Shown: positions 43,761 through 55,471 of the stretch, in pieces
Numbering within the stretch: the first letter of the stretch is position 1
Layout of the letters: each line of letters starts with the position of its first letter
Source: Rapana venosa
Taxonomy: Eukaryota > Mollusca > Gastropoda > Neogastropoda > Muricidae
Length of the DNA: 64,000 nt
NCBI GenBank assembly: GCA_028751875.1
Contig: CM054165.1
Coordinates: 29,271,335 to 29,335,334 of the forward strand
Direction of reading: 5' to 3'
Position numbers and translations under genes: made by a program
Notes under the pieces: model-generated
Seen by the model: only the letters and a program-made list of their open reading frames with translations
Databases searched by the model: none
Told to the model about the DNA's origin: nothing

Positions 43761-44164
43761 GATGTCACCGGTGAGATTGCCAACAATGATGATGATGACA
43801 TGATTTGGACAATTTAGATTAAAGAATTCTAAAACTTTTGGGTCTAGTTATTTTTAAACACTGCCATATCCATTTTACTTGTGCATGGGAAAATGCTACA
43901 ATTCTCCTAACATTCAAGCAGCAAAATCAGAACAAGGACAGAAGCTACTTTCCTCTTAACCTTCAAGCAGCAAAAATCAGGCAAACCCATTTGTCTTTCA
44001 CATTATGGGCCAATTTTCATTTTCTCTGGTGTATCTATACCCATCAAAAAACACATTATTATATTCTTTATTCGTAAACTCTTCCTGTCACACAGCTGTT
44101 CCCCCCCTCCCCCCTTAGCGAAAGATTATGCTAGAATGGAAGTGAAGTACTAGAAAAAGTTGTT
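43761..44164. other. Nothing recognised
   Basis: Short local duplication: TTCAAGCAGCAAAATCAG near 43,912 and TTCAAGCAGCAAAAATCAG near 43,962. No gene seen. Confidence 0.45.
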
Positions 44165-46810
44165 CTAAAACAGCTTAATAATAATAATAATAATAATGTA
44201 TGGAATTTATATAGCGCTGAATCTTGTAAAGTAAACAAATCAAAGCGCTTGCATTCAAATCATTCACACGCATGCAATCATCCATAAATATCAAGATAAA
44301 CAAATATCAAATTTATATACACAACACACTTAGGTGGGGGTGGTGGAGGTGAAGGCAGCTATTGACAAGTAGGAACAGATAACAGGGGAAGATCTCAAGT
44401 AGAGTATAAGTGCGTTTTGAGGCTAGATTTGAAAGAATCAAATGAAGCTTTTGGCAAAGTGGAAGAGGGAGGTCGTTCCATGTGGAGGGACCGGAAACAG
44501 AGAAAGAGCGACGGCCAACAGTGGTTTGTTTAAATCTGGGTGTTCGAAAGCACAACGTATCTACAGCTGAATGAAGGGAACGGGACGGAGTGTACAGGTA
44601 AAGACAGTTACAGAGATAAGAAGGTGCAGATTTGTGGAGACATTTGAAACAAAGGGTATTAATCTTATACTTTATTCTTTGTGAGACAGGCAGCCAGTGA
44701 AGAGATCACAAAAGAGGAGTGATGTGTTCAGATTTTTTCTTTCTAAGGACCAGTCGAGCTGCAGAGTTTTGTATGCGTTGAAGGGAGTAAAAGATGGGGT
44801 CTCTAATTTTTCAATAAAGGTATCAAGCCTTTTAGGGTCCCATATGTATTTAGTAGTTGGAACATATTCACTATTGTTAACTGAGACATTCAGACTAGTG
44901 TTTACAGTTAAAGTTAGCTTTAAAGGCACATGGTCAGATTCTACTCTTTCCTGTATTTCAAGTGCTGAACAAAGGTATAGAATGTCTGGTGAGCTCAAAA
45001 AATAATCATTTGTGCTACTTCCAGCTGCTGATAAACATGGATTTCTTAGACAAATCAGGTGTACACAAACCATAAGCAATTCTAAGCATATACACATGGA
45101 CAATAATATCTTTCCAAATTCATTTATGGTTTTGTCTTCTGAGTATCGACATGGTATAAGTTCATCACAGTTAAATTCTGTTATGTCCTGAGGGTCAAGA
45201 CTGAATGTCGTGTTCTGGCGTTAAAGTCACCACAAACAAGGAAACTTTTGGCATTGTGTTCAAGGAGAATATTAACTAGACATTCTTCAATATCATGTAT
45301 GTGACAATTGGTCTGGGCAGATTCATAGAAAGGGGAAGCAGAGGGTGGACAATAACAATTAATAAGAAAAATATCAGTCAATGTCAAAAAGAGTTTTTGA
45401 AAACTTAATACAAACAACATTTCCACAGTCTGTCTCGATTTTGGTCACAAACTTGGCAAACACTTTTTTCACCATTACCAGAACCCCACCACTACATTTG
45501 CCATGGTAAGAAAGTTTAACAGCTGGGGAAGAAAAACACATGTAATCAGGGAAGCTATGCAATGTAGTTATGTCTTCATTACAAAACCTTTCGGACAAAC
45601 AAATTACATCATATCTACTTCCAAAATTAATGAAGTCACTGTCAGAAAGTTTTCCAAATAGCCCCCCAGTATTCCACGAGAGTACAGATATTTCATTTCC
45701 TTCCCAAGAAGCACCAATATCGTTTTCTCTGTTCAATTCCTCCAAAAGAGCCCCCGTGGCCAGACCCTCCTGTCATGATTCCTCTTCCATATGCAGATCA
45801 GGTCCTGTAGATTCAGACTCCGGGGTACTTGGAGGACGTGGTCTCTTCGAAGGATTGGCGGATCTTGCTCTGCTCGGAGTCGTCAGTGCAGGCCACTCTC
45901 TGGTGTTGAGCAGAGCAGAAGGCCCCCTGGCTGCAACCTCCGGGGAGTGGGGGATACCACGCTGGGGAGCCAGTGTTTTGCCGCTGATGTTGTTGTCTCT
46001 CTTGGCCCCGTCAGATGGACGCCCAGTTCTGCTCTGGTTTTCTTGGGCTCTCAGCGGGCTTGTGACAACCAGCTTTCCTGCTTTGTAGTAGGCGTGTAGG
46101 CCCTTGTCCCTGTGCTCCTTCAGGACTGCTCTCTGGCGTGTGGTCAGGTCACCGGCTACTTTGATGCCCTTCTACTTCAGAGCCTCCCTTCCAGAGTTGA
46201 TGATGGCCATCTTGTCTTTCCAGCGCACCATTTTTACGATCATAGGTCGTGGGTTTGAGATTGATGAAGTTGTGCGTGGTCCAAGGCGGTGTGCGCGGAC
46301 AATATCATCAAGGGACCAAGTTTTGTCATGAACTGAGTCTTTCAAAACATTCAAGACTTTGTCTGAGCAGGACTCGTAGGTCTCCTCTGGGGATTCTGGA
46401 ATGTCGAAGAATCTCAAATTGTCCCGGCGGGAGAAAGCCTCTAGTTTGTCAAGTTCGTCATTTACTTTCTTTTTCACTTCAGTGATTTCCTCTTCAAGGT
46501 CTTCCACTGTCAGCTGGAGTTCTTCCTGTTTGTCTTTGACTTCTTCACATGTAGCTTCCACCGTCAATGTTCATTGTTTGAGCTCTGCAATGTCACATGA
46601 GAGGTTCTGAACAGCAGTCCTAATAGTTGACATCTCTGTACAGATACTCGTGAGATTTCATGGAAGAGGGAAGTTTGATTGTCTATAATTCGCTGGACAT
46701 CTTCATGTGTACACGGCAATGCTAGAGGGGGGCACGAAGAGGAATCTTCATCAGTGCATACTGCAGCATTGCTGGCCATACTCAGTGTTGATTTTTTCAC
46801 TCAGCGTCTT
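44165..46810 (-). mobile_element. LINE-T: ORF1, endonuclease, deleted RT core, polymerase C-terminus
   Basis: Reading leftward from 46,779: ORF1 starts MASNAAVCTDEDSS. A coiled coil (EEITEVKKKVNDELDKLEAF) and RRDNLRFFDIPE, AHRLGPRT and PMIVKMVRWKDKMAI follow, an L1-type ORF1p RRM/CTD layout, with a frameshift near 46,565 and an in-frame TAG near 46,172. The endonuclease has LSWNTGGL, YDVICLSE, GDFNART and ESDHVPL, split by frameshifts. At about 44,800 it passes straight into a polymerase C-terminus (RIQNSAARLV, LLCDLHWLPV, GRRSFSVSGPSTWNDLPLPL) with no YxDD-containing RT core, so the middle is deleted. The 3' UTR ends AGCGCTATATAAATTCCATA and (ATT)n at 44,172-44,200. A dead element. Confidence 0.85.
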
Positions 46811-47060
46811 GTTGGCAGTACAGGTATGAATTGTTTGTTGTGCCCTTCACAGCAGCAAGTCGCAATAAACGTCAATATCTCAACAAATATCAACATAAAC
46901 ATAGAAATTTTATATGGTTTTGTTCAGTAGCACCTACTGCAATATTTAGTGCAGGTTTTTAGTTTCTAAGAAGTAAATTGATTAGGCTAATTAGAAAAAT
47001 TAACAAATTTTTCCAGAGCTCTCAAATTATGCTGCAGTCCAAAAGCGTGAGAAGCTCACC
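46811..47060. other. Nothing firm; possible LINE-T 5' UTR
   Basis: AT-rich sequence just upstream (in element sense) of LINE-T ORF1. Contains a small ATCAACATAAAC patch. Confidence 0.35.
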
Positions 47061-47061
47061 C

Positions 47062-47129
<68 letters not shown>

Positions 47130-47130
47130 G
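47061..47130. repeat. GA microsatellite
   Basis: (GA)n of about 66 bp. Confidence 0.95.
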
Positions 47131-47620
47131 AGAACTCTGAACTCTGAACAGTTTTATTATGTACATTGACCTTAGGCCACAGTACATGGAGTTTCCGGAA
47201 AGGAGGAAAACCAGTATATTGGTATGCAAATTGTGATCAAACGTGAAAAACAACAAGCGATTCTTTGAGGCTCATATGTCGTACAAGGTTAGCTTTTGAT
47301 TACACATTCATGTCATACTGCAACAATATTTTATTAGGAGAAATCAAAATCCCTATCAGTCAAAATGCAGCATTATAATTCAAGATCTGGACCATGCTTG
47401 TAAATACAAAGCTTTAACACACCCATTATTAACTGATAATTTTAACACAACAATTTCTTCCCTTGTTCAGTAGAATGAAATATATATCTGGACAGAAAAC
47501 GAATGCATTCTCTATTTGATGTTATAAGTAAAACTGACAATGTTATATTGATACATTCGGTTAAAATACTATATCTACGAACATTATTTTAAATTAAATT
47601 TTATCTATTTTTAAATTTTT
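47131..47620. other. Nothing recognised
   Basis: AT-rich sequence with no gene, RNA or known repeat seen. Confidence 0.45.
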
Positions 47621-47621
47621 A

Positions 47622-47852
47622 CAATTTTTATACCACTTTCAGTCGCGAGATTTCTCTTCGTGAAATTCGGGCTGCTCACCCCGGGGAGAGCCCGTCGCCA
47701 CAGGAGCAGCGCCACCATTTTTTCTCTTTTTTTGTCTGCAACCGTATTTGTTTCCCTATCAGAGTGGCTTTTTTCTAAGAATTTTGCCAGGGACAACTCT
47801 CTTGTTGCCGTGGATTCTTTTACGTGCGCTGAATAATTTTGTGTAACACACG

Positions 47853-47883
<31 letters not shown>

Positions 47884-48037
47884 TAGCGCCCAGACCACCA
47901 CTCATGGTCTAATGGATGGGGGAAAAGTTTCGGGCCCAAACGGGATACGAACCACCGCACTCTTCCGACCCCGACTTTTCGCTTTCTAGACAGGCGCGTT
48001 ACCTCTAGACTACCGATCCACTATCCGTTATTCTTAA
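47622..48037 (-). mobile_element. SINE-T copy (reverse)
   Basis: Reversed SINE-T close to the 24,570 copy: GATTTCTCTTCGTGAAATTC, AGAATTTTGCCAGGGACAAC, GTCTCATCCGAAAGACTAGC, GGGATACGAACCACCGC (box B complement) and GCGTTACCTCTAGACTACCG (box A complement). The tail is missing. Confidence 0.85.
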
Positions 48038-48221
48038 GAGGTAAAACATTTAATCTAACCTGTTTAATGGAAACTAAAACAAACAGCAAGTATCTCGAGA
48101 GTCATTATCTTCTTATCCAAAGATAGTTTTGAATGGTCTCTAGTTTTCATACCTCTCTTTATCTCTTATTGTTACTTGCCACTCTTGAATGAATATGGCT
48201 ACTAATCTTTGCTTCAATAAC

Positions 48222-48292
48222 GGGTAATGGTGTCCCATAATCCATATGGTCGTAGGGGAGCGAGGCGTCAAAGACCTCTCTTCTTTTTTGCT
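48222..48292 (-). mobile_element. SINE-5S tail fragment
   Basis: GGTGTCCCATAATCCATATG, GTCGTAGGGGAGCGAGGCGT and CAAAGACCTCTCTTCT match the reversed 3' end of SINE-5S. Confidence 0.75.
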
Positions 48293-48377
48293 TACATACA
48301 AAAACAAAAGAAAAGCCTGTACAATACCAACACCTTGTTGTAGCTATACAATATTTAACCCTGTTTGACACAAAATT

Positions 48378-48378
48378 T

Positions 48379-48452
<74 letters not shown>

Positions 48453-48456
48453 AGAT
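48378..48456. repeat. GA microsatellite in GPCR 3' flank
   Basis: (GA)n about 40 bp past the GPCR stop codon, probably in its 3' UTR. Confidence 0.9.
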
Positions 48457-48496
48457 GGGGAGGGTGGAAGAGAGAATATCCCTTTCCAATGGATTT

Positions 48497-51400
48497 CTAA
48501 TCCACATCTAACTGAGATTGAGTCTCTAGCCATTCCAGAAGCTTAGCTTCATTCCTTTGTCTTCTCTTTTCAGCCAGAGTGTTTAAGGTATACATGAACG
48601 GATTTATACCCGAGTTTAAAGGCAAGACAAAAATGGCCAGGATCACACTGATCTCCCCAGGGATACGTATACCAGCCAATGCCAGTAGTCCACACAGCCC
48701 AATGGGAAACCAGCACATGAAATCAGTAACTGCAATGGTGATCAAACGTCGAGCTATGGTCATATCCTGTGACACTTTGGTAGAATCGCCTTTTATAGCA
48801 TTTTGCTGAATTGTCCAGTAGATGAGAGCTTGGCCTGAAGAGACAAATAAAAAGATGATGAAATTGAAAACAATCAAAACACTGAAAGAATACACCCAAC
48901 CTTTAAAGTCTTGTCTTGTGACTGGCAGTGGGACACAGATACCAGTCTGTCCATAGAACTCCCAGTGTGATGTCGCTGGAAGCAATGGCAACATTGCTAC
49001 AAACAAGCCAGTTAACCAGGTCAGCAGACAGGCCACTGACGCTGATGTTCTGCCAAACCTCATGCTGCTGAAAGGAAAGTGAAGGACAATGAAACGATCC
49101 AGTGTGATAAACCAGATGATGAGAGCAGACACCTCACTGGACAGCAGAGACAGAAAACCAGCCACCTTACAGGTGATACTGTTTTTCCATATGTCGTCAT
49201 TATAAAAGTATTGTCCGCGGAACCATTCGTCTGCCACACCAATGATGGCAATGTAGACCCCCATCAGAAAGTCAGCCATGGAGAGGTTGGTGACGAACAC
49301 ACTGAAACCACTGGATGATGCCAGACGTTTATTAAACAAACGAGCACAAAAGCAGAAGACATTACCTGTCAGTGACAGACAGGTAATCAGCCACAGAAAT
49401 CCTCGGTATGTCCATGACTGCAGCAAATCTTCACAAGAAGAAAGTTCATCTCTTGGAGCAATGCATTCAGACATGTCAAAGTTATCGGGGAGTACATCAG
49501 AGCAGCAAAGTTTGTAGTTTTGTGTTGATATATAACGAAGACTAGAAAGAGATGTAAAAATGTCAGGTGGAAAAGTTTTCACAGGGCTGTTGTCCAGATG
49601 GAGTTCAGTTAACAGTGGTATGGACTTAAACCCAGCAGGGCTGATCGTGTGAATAGAGGCGGAGGTTAGGTTCAGTTTCTGCAGGTTAGGAAACAGTGAA
49701 AGCACTGTGGAATCAAACACTGTCAGTGTGGTGTGGGACAGATCTAGTGCTGTGAGTGAACTGTGCTGGCGAACAGATGAGGGACCAGTATTAAGAGATA
49801 TCAGAGGATTGTGAGACAGGGAGACTGTCTGTAAACTTTGTAAGCCAAGAAAAGATGTCATATTGATGTACTGCAGCATGTTACCACCGAGATCAAGGAT
49901 TTGTAAATTGAGCAGGGGTGTTTTTGGTATGAGCTTTATAGAGCAGTGTGCAAAGACCACATCAACTAGCAGAGCATTATTACTCACATCAGACAGTGTC
50001 ATGCCAGAGCCTGTAGCATCCAAGTAGCGAAGCTGAGGGAAGTGAGCTGCAGAGAAAGGCTGGGGACACAGAAAGGTGTGACCCTGACAAAGGCAGTTTG
50101 TAGGACATGTTACATTACATACTAATTCATCATCACTCATCGGGCAATGAGACCAACCATCACAGATGTGTTCATTGTGTACACATATTTTGGAATTCCT
50201 ACATTGAAAGAATCCTGAACATGCTATTTCTTCACATCCCTCTTCATCCTGGTGGCCAATACAGTCATGCATTGAATTACACCGTGTGTAGATAGGCAGG
50301 CAGTCATTAAATTCACCAGGACAACGATAGTGAGTGTCTGGACACAGCTCACTGGAATCCATTGGGAAAGGAAAAAAGCGTCTAAAGCCGTCAAACTGAA
50401 CAAGAACAGGAGATGGGTATGGTATAAAAAACAAGTAAAAGTCCCAGGTACAAATTTCGTCTTCCTTGTTTGCGCAGTGGTACACTTTATCACACACTTT
50501 GTCAAAGGGCAGGCAATAACCGTTAGCACACCTAAACTGCCTGACACAGGGAGGATGTTGGCAGAAAGATTCATCACTCTCATCCAGACAGTCGGTGACA
50601 AAGTTGCACACCAAAGTAAATGACAGTTTTGACACACCATCATTGCATGTAAATGTTGGAACTACAGAGCTGTGGTGGTCTGATAAATCAGATTCATGGC
50701 TGCCTGACAACTGATCAGAAAAAACACACGGGGACATGGGCTGCTGACCACATATCTGATTCTGGTTGGAGCCACACAGAAGAAACGTGTGTGTTACATG
50801 ACCACCAGGGCACTGTGTCATAGACTGCCGACCTGTGGACAGTGGAAATCCTGTGCTGTTTACTGAAACAGCCAGCGATCTCTGACCGTGTTTCCCTGTG
50901 TTGTTTTTCTGGAATTCACAAAACGCTCCTGTTTCAGTATCTTTGAATGTTGTGCATGACTGAAAGGATAAAGAGTGTGGAATGGATTTCAATTTAAAAC
51001 AAAGTTTTTCTTTGTTGGTCAGTTGCAATATAGTGAAAAAAGCATGATGGACAGCCTTTCTCGTTTTCTGAATAAGACTCTGTTCATACATAGTAGGAAG
51101 CAAAGAGTCAAGAGTGTACAAACCTGTCAAATGACCCTTAAGTCTTTTTGGATGTATTCCTGTTTTGGTTCGAATTGTAGTGAACAAATCATAAATACAG
51201 GTTGGCAAGCTCAGCTGTCCCCCATTGGAATGACAATATTCCTTGGCCCTTTCAATGATGTCAGTGTTATAGCTAACAAACCCACGCAGACTGTCAACAA
51301 TGGTGTAGCAATGGTCACAGAGATCTATCATTCCAGGACACTGGGGACTGCTGTAGGGACAGTCTCCTGTTTCATCCCGTCCATCTTCACACTCTGTCTT

Positions 51401-51888
51401 CAGATTACAGGCCAGGTGGTGATGAAAGCTGGTGTAATGCTCTACAGAACAGTTCCACAGATCATTGGCTAACTTCACAGGCTGTTTATTCTTAGAGAAG
51501 AATGAGAAAAATAGTTTGAAACACGCTGTATGTTCACAGTCTTGGCTGTCAACAATTAGGCTGAAATGTGTGGTGTGACAGAGATGGGCAAAATCTGACT
51601 CAAGGTCTGTTTTTCTTTTCCACACGACATACTTTGGCCCATCATCAGATTGTGATGTTTGGCAGGTTGAGTGATAAAGGCGTACATCAGGTACATGCTC
51701 TACTGCTTCTTTGTAGCTGATGATGACTACATGTGAGGCTGGCACAGACAGAGTTGTACACACTGTTGCAGTACCAGTCAGATCACTGAAGTTTGTCATC
51801 ATGCTGACGTAACCAGAGTCTTGTGACGTCATCACGAGATTAAAGTAGTTTGTAAAGTCTTTCGGTGATCTTTGATCTTCAGCCCTAT
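48497..51888 (-). CDS. GRL101/relaxin-receptor-like GPCR with LDLa and LRR ectodomain (3' exon)
   Basis: One uninterrupted - strand frame of about 1,130 residues. It follows a strong acceptor (CCCTGTGTTTTTTTTTAG at about 51,889-51,906), so the signal-peptide exon lies upstream and was not found. An LDL receptor class A-like module is near residues 150-185 (numbered from 51,925). A cysteine-containing spacer follows, then four LDLa modules at about 430-605 (CLDESDESFC, CANKEDEIC, CIGHQDEEGC, CPMSDDELVC), a short LRR cap (CPTNCLCQGHTFLC), and about six leucine-rich repeats to ~800 (NLQILDLGGNMLQYI, SLTALDLSHTTL). The seven-helix domain spans ~840-1,110: NLSMADFLMGVYI (TM2), ITLDRFIVLHFPF (a DRY-type position reading DRF), CWFPIGLCG (TM6) and NSGINPFMYTL (TM7). 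This matches Lymnaea GRL101 and the relaxin receptors RXFP1/2. A plasma-membrane receptor coupling to G proteins is expected; the ligand is unknown. Confidence 0.9.
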
Positions 51889-52230
51889 CTAAAAAAAAAC
51901 ACAGGGAAAGAGCGCTGCATGTCAATGCATGGAACGTTCAACACCAGGACTTAAACCAAGAAAGAATAATAAAAACCGGATCATTGAAAGATACTATTTG
52001 TGATGCTCCACCAGTCTTACTGCACTATGGGTCCATTGTTAGTCACTGACATATTATTATTATTTTGCAATAGAAGGACTATTAAATACAGAACAGATTA
52101 AAATCGGACAATACTGTGAATAGTTATTACAAATTAAAATGATAGACTGCCGGAAGTGACACATTAAGAAATGGACTAGTTTAGCAATGTAAGTAGATTG
52201 TCAGAACGAGAGCTTGAGCAACAGTTCACT
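51889..52230. other. GPCR intron, no gene seen
   Basis: Begins, in - sense, at the GPCR acceptor. AT-rich; no exon recognised. Confidence 0.5.
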
Positions 52231-52231
52231 T

Positions 52232-52316
52232 AATAATAATTAATAATAATAATGTATGGAATTTATATAGCGCTGAATCTTGTAAAGCCACAAATCAAAG
52301 CGCTCAGATGACTTTT
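52232..52316 (-). mobile_element. LINE-T 3' tail
   Basis: (AAT)n, GTATGGAATTTATATAGCGC, TGAATCTTGTAAAGCC and AAATCAAAGCGCTCAGA, the same tail as 44,172-44,250. Confidence 0.8.
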
Positions 52317-52319
52317 AAA

Positions 52320-52548
52320 AATGGAGGATAATAGAATAAGCACTCATGTGCTTTTTTTTTTTATTAAAACATCCAGTCCCCGTGTGTATGCGGTTTTGTA
52401 AATTTTGTGATCTGTTCCCACCGGCACACAATGGCCTACTCTTTCGAAAAGCGGAACAGAATTTAACGTGTGCGCAAGATGTTCTTCATGCATTCGCCCA
52501 CGGGGCCTCGGTTTATAGTCTCATCCGAAGTCTTAAAGCAGATGCACT
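52320..52548 (-). mobile_element. SINE-3 fragment (reverse)
   Basis: AATAAGCACTCATGTGCTTT, CCCCGTGTGTATGCGG, CACACAATGGCCTACTC and GTTTATAGTCTCATCC. The head is absent. Directly adjacent to a LINE-T tail. Confidence 0.8.
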
Positions 52549-52717
52549 TCCTCAGTATCATCATTCCATCAAGTCAAGTCAAAAACGCTTTAATCATCCC
52601 ATGAAGGGCAATTACAATACTGACAGGCACATTGATACGTAGAATTATCTCGAAAAACGCATGAACGCTACATTTCATATTGGCATGAACATTCCAGATA
52701 ACTTCAAATTAAAGTAT

Positions 52718-52792
52718 CACGCACACGCGTGTGCGCGCACACACACATACACACACACGCACGCACATATGCATACACACACATATACACTG
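52718..52792. repeat. CA/CGCA microsatellite
   Basis: (CA)n with CGCG interruptions, immediately before the LINE-H fragment. Confidence 0.85.
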
Positions 52793-52794
52793 TT

Positions 52795-53930
52795 CAAAAC
52801 GGTTTGAAATCAGTGGTTAATCTCAAGTCTGACACCGATTTTCCAAAGAGAGCTAAATCTATATCATCACAAACTACATTGAGAACATACACAAACATTT
52901 TTACAAACGCTGGGTTGGAGCCAACAGAAAATGTAGCACAACGGGATGCATTACCCCCTATTCCATTCTGGGAACTCAAACGAGCAAGGTTTGACATCAA
53001 TTATATTGATCTAGCGAAAAAGGACAACATCAATTTAGTATCTTCTCATGCCAAAATTCTTTTGGAAGACAAATATCCTAATCACTTAAAAGTATACACA
53101 GATGGCTCAGTATTAGATAATAATGCTGGTGCTGCTTATATCAGACCAGATCTAAAAACTGAAAACCACTTTCATCTTGGAGAAGGTATACCAATATTTT
53201 CAGCAGAACTATTCGCAATATTGATGGCCCTAAATTTTCTCACCAGTTTTCCTAAAACAATCTTTCAAACACTTTTTTGTGTAGACTCCAAATCAGTAAT
53301 TTATGCAATTAATTCTTTGCAAACAAATGTTAGATCTGAAGTCGTCATTGAAATATGCCATTTGATTAACATTTTATCATTAAACGGCTCAGAAATAACT
53401 TTCTGTTGGATTCCATTGCACAGTGGTTTTTACTACAATGAAAAAGTTGACATTCTTGCAAAAAAAGGAGCGAAGGGTTTATCAGAGGTGATACAATTAG
53501 TACTCCCCTTTTCATTACAAGAGTGTTATCATATTGTAATAAAATCACAACAAAAGTTATTTCAGTGTGAGGAAAGGAGACTTGGTTGTCTAGACGCACA
53601 TAAAGAATTACGTAAATTTGAGTCTTTCGTCAAAATTCGAGAACATGATGTATACTGTTCAAAGCAGATTGTTTCCTTAGCTTGTAGATTGAAATTGAAT
53701 TGCTTCAAGACAAAATATGCTGGAAATGCGTTTTGCATATGCGGTAATAATATAACAGCAGATCATATATTAACATGCCGCAGTTTAAAAGGGCACATTT
53801 CCGTTTTGATGGCATCCTCTCCATCAGCAATATTTAGCAGTCTGTCACTTATGTACGACTTTTTTAGATCGCTGATGCATAGTCCAGTTGGTTTGTTATT
53901 GTGATTGCTTTGGACATTAAAGACGCTCTA
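52795..53930 (+). mobile_element. LINE-H polymerase C-terminus with RNase H domain
   Basis: A continuous + frame to the stop at 53,904. It encodes an RNase H domain with KVYTDGSVLDNNAGAAYI (first catalytic Asp, about 53,100), FSAELFAILMALNFL (Glu), CVDSKSVIYAI (Asp) and CWIPLHSGFYYNEKVDILAK (His, Asp). A CxC-x7-H-x3-C knuckle (CICGNNITADHILTC) and HSPVGLLL end the protein. This is the C-terminus of an I/Jockey-type non-LTR retrotransposon. The endonuclease and RT are missing (5'-truncated) and there is no proper start. Confidence 0.85.
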
Positions 53931-54109
53931 GTCCAGACATTATTTTTTCGAGCTTGTTAGATTTTTAAAAAATTATCATTATCCTTTTTTCTTTGCTATA
54001 TGCCTCCTGTTTCACAGTTGTTGAACAAAAATCATGGAGAAAGGTCACCAATAGTACCGTAATCAGCAAAATGAGAGACTTTTAACTAGAACTGCAATCA
54101 ATACCCATA

Positions 54110-54538
54110 ATCTAACAGTGGGGAACCATTCAGAAGTCAGTACAAGTGTTTTTACGTCAAGGAGAATTAATACTTTATTCTATAGAATGAAACTAAATGC
54201 ATTGATAACCAAATTCAGCAAAAATGGTAAGTGCCTGTGTGGTGAGAATATCACTAATACTCATATACTTTTTGACTGCCAGAGTGTAAAACCTTTCATG
54301 CCCCATTTTTCTGAAAACTCCCTCACCAGCATATTCAGTAATTTAAAATTGGCATTTGAAATTGTGAAAGGTCTTTGTTACAGTCCCATAGGACATTTGT
54401 TATAGTTACATTAACGTTAATGACTTGTTGGGTTTTTTTTGTTGTTTTTTAAATTCCTGTTGCATTGCCAAGTTTTTCGAGATTATTATTATTATTATTT
54501 TAAAAACCACATCCACATCTCCCGGTTTTTTTTTTGTT

Positions 54539-54569
<31 letters not shown>

Positions 54570-54625
54570 CGTCTAATATCACTAAAAGTGAACAGACGTA
54601 AAATTGAAGTCAACAACAACAACAG
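54110..54625 (+). mobile_element. Second LINE-H 3' fragment with complete 3' terminus
   Basis: A short frame (54,118-54,405) repeats the end of the previous element: GKCLCGENITNTHILFDC and CYSPIGHLL. The 3' UTR follows with a (TTA)n patch, CCACATCCACATCTCCC, poly-T, a run of about 20 G, the stem-loop TCTAATATCACTAAAAGTGA plus ACAGACG, AAATTGAAG and CAACAACAAC. It matches the reversed copy at 12,378-12,832. In the window this is the reference for the element's 3' end. Confidence 0.85.
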
Positions 54626-55120
54626 TTGTTGCATTCCTATTGTTTATCTTGTTTATTTCATAGGAGGAGGCTAGAGATATTGTGTTTGTAATTGGGTTTT
54701 TGGGTGTTTCTCGCTCTTGTTTTAAGGGTTGAGCTTTTTTCTTCCAGGGGTGGGGGGGAGGGGGAGGAGTTGCTTCTTGGGTTTCTTTTGAGGGCAGGGG
54801 AGGTGGTTACACACATTAAGATAGGTTTGGGTTTTTTCACGTGAAATTCAGTAGTTGAAATTTTATTTACATTTTTCATTGGAATTACTGATTTTGTTAG
54901 AAATTGTTAGAATTGTATTTTCCTGTTGTTTATTGTAGTTCAATGGGTTAGTAAAGGTGTTTTTTTTTCTATAATTTTGGTTGTGTTTCTATATTTTTTA
55001 TTTTAAAATTTTGTTTATCATTTTGCATGCATTGATCCCCTGAAATTCCTTCTCCTGTACAGTACCAACTACACCCTCCTCCCTTGACACTCATACACCC
55101 TCCTTCTCCCCCCGCTGCCC
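54626..55120. other. T/G-rich sequence, nothing recognised
   Basis: Contains a G-rich patch near 54,740-54,770. No gene seen. Confidence 0.45.
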
Positions 55121-55195
55121 CCCCCCCCCCCCCCCGCCCCCACCCCGTCTAATATCACAGCTGTGAAGAGACCTTAAATGAATTTGAACATATAC
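55115..55195 (+). mobile_element. Poly-C run and LINE-H 3' remnant
   Basis: Poly-C at 55,118-55,135, then CCGTCTAATATCACAGCTGT, GAAGAGACCTTAAATGAATT. A degenerate stem-loop with a CA repeat after it. Confidence 0.65.
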
Positions 55196-55383
55196 ACACA
55201 CACCAGTGTAGGGATACAATGTTATATAAAACAACCATTGATTGGAAAAGACATATAAACTTATTATTTACGCGTGCATGCACGCACTCACACACGTGCG
55301 CACACCCATACACACACACCAATACATGAATACAATTTTATAAAGACCATTAACTAGTAAAGACATAAACTTACACACACACA

Positions 55384-55471
<88 letters not shown>

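Noticed and set aside
44672..45103. Single host gene on the - strand
   Set aside because: It contains the ESDHVPL endonuclease motif and then a frame-shifted polymerase tail; part of the decayed LINE-T.
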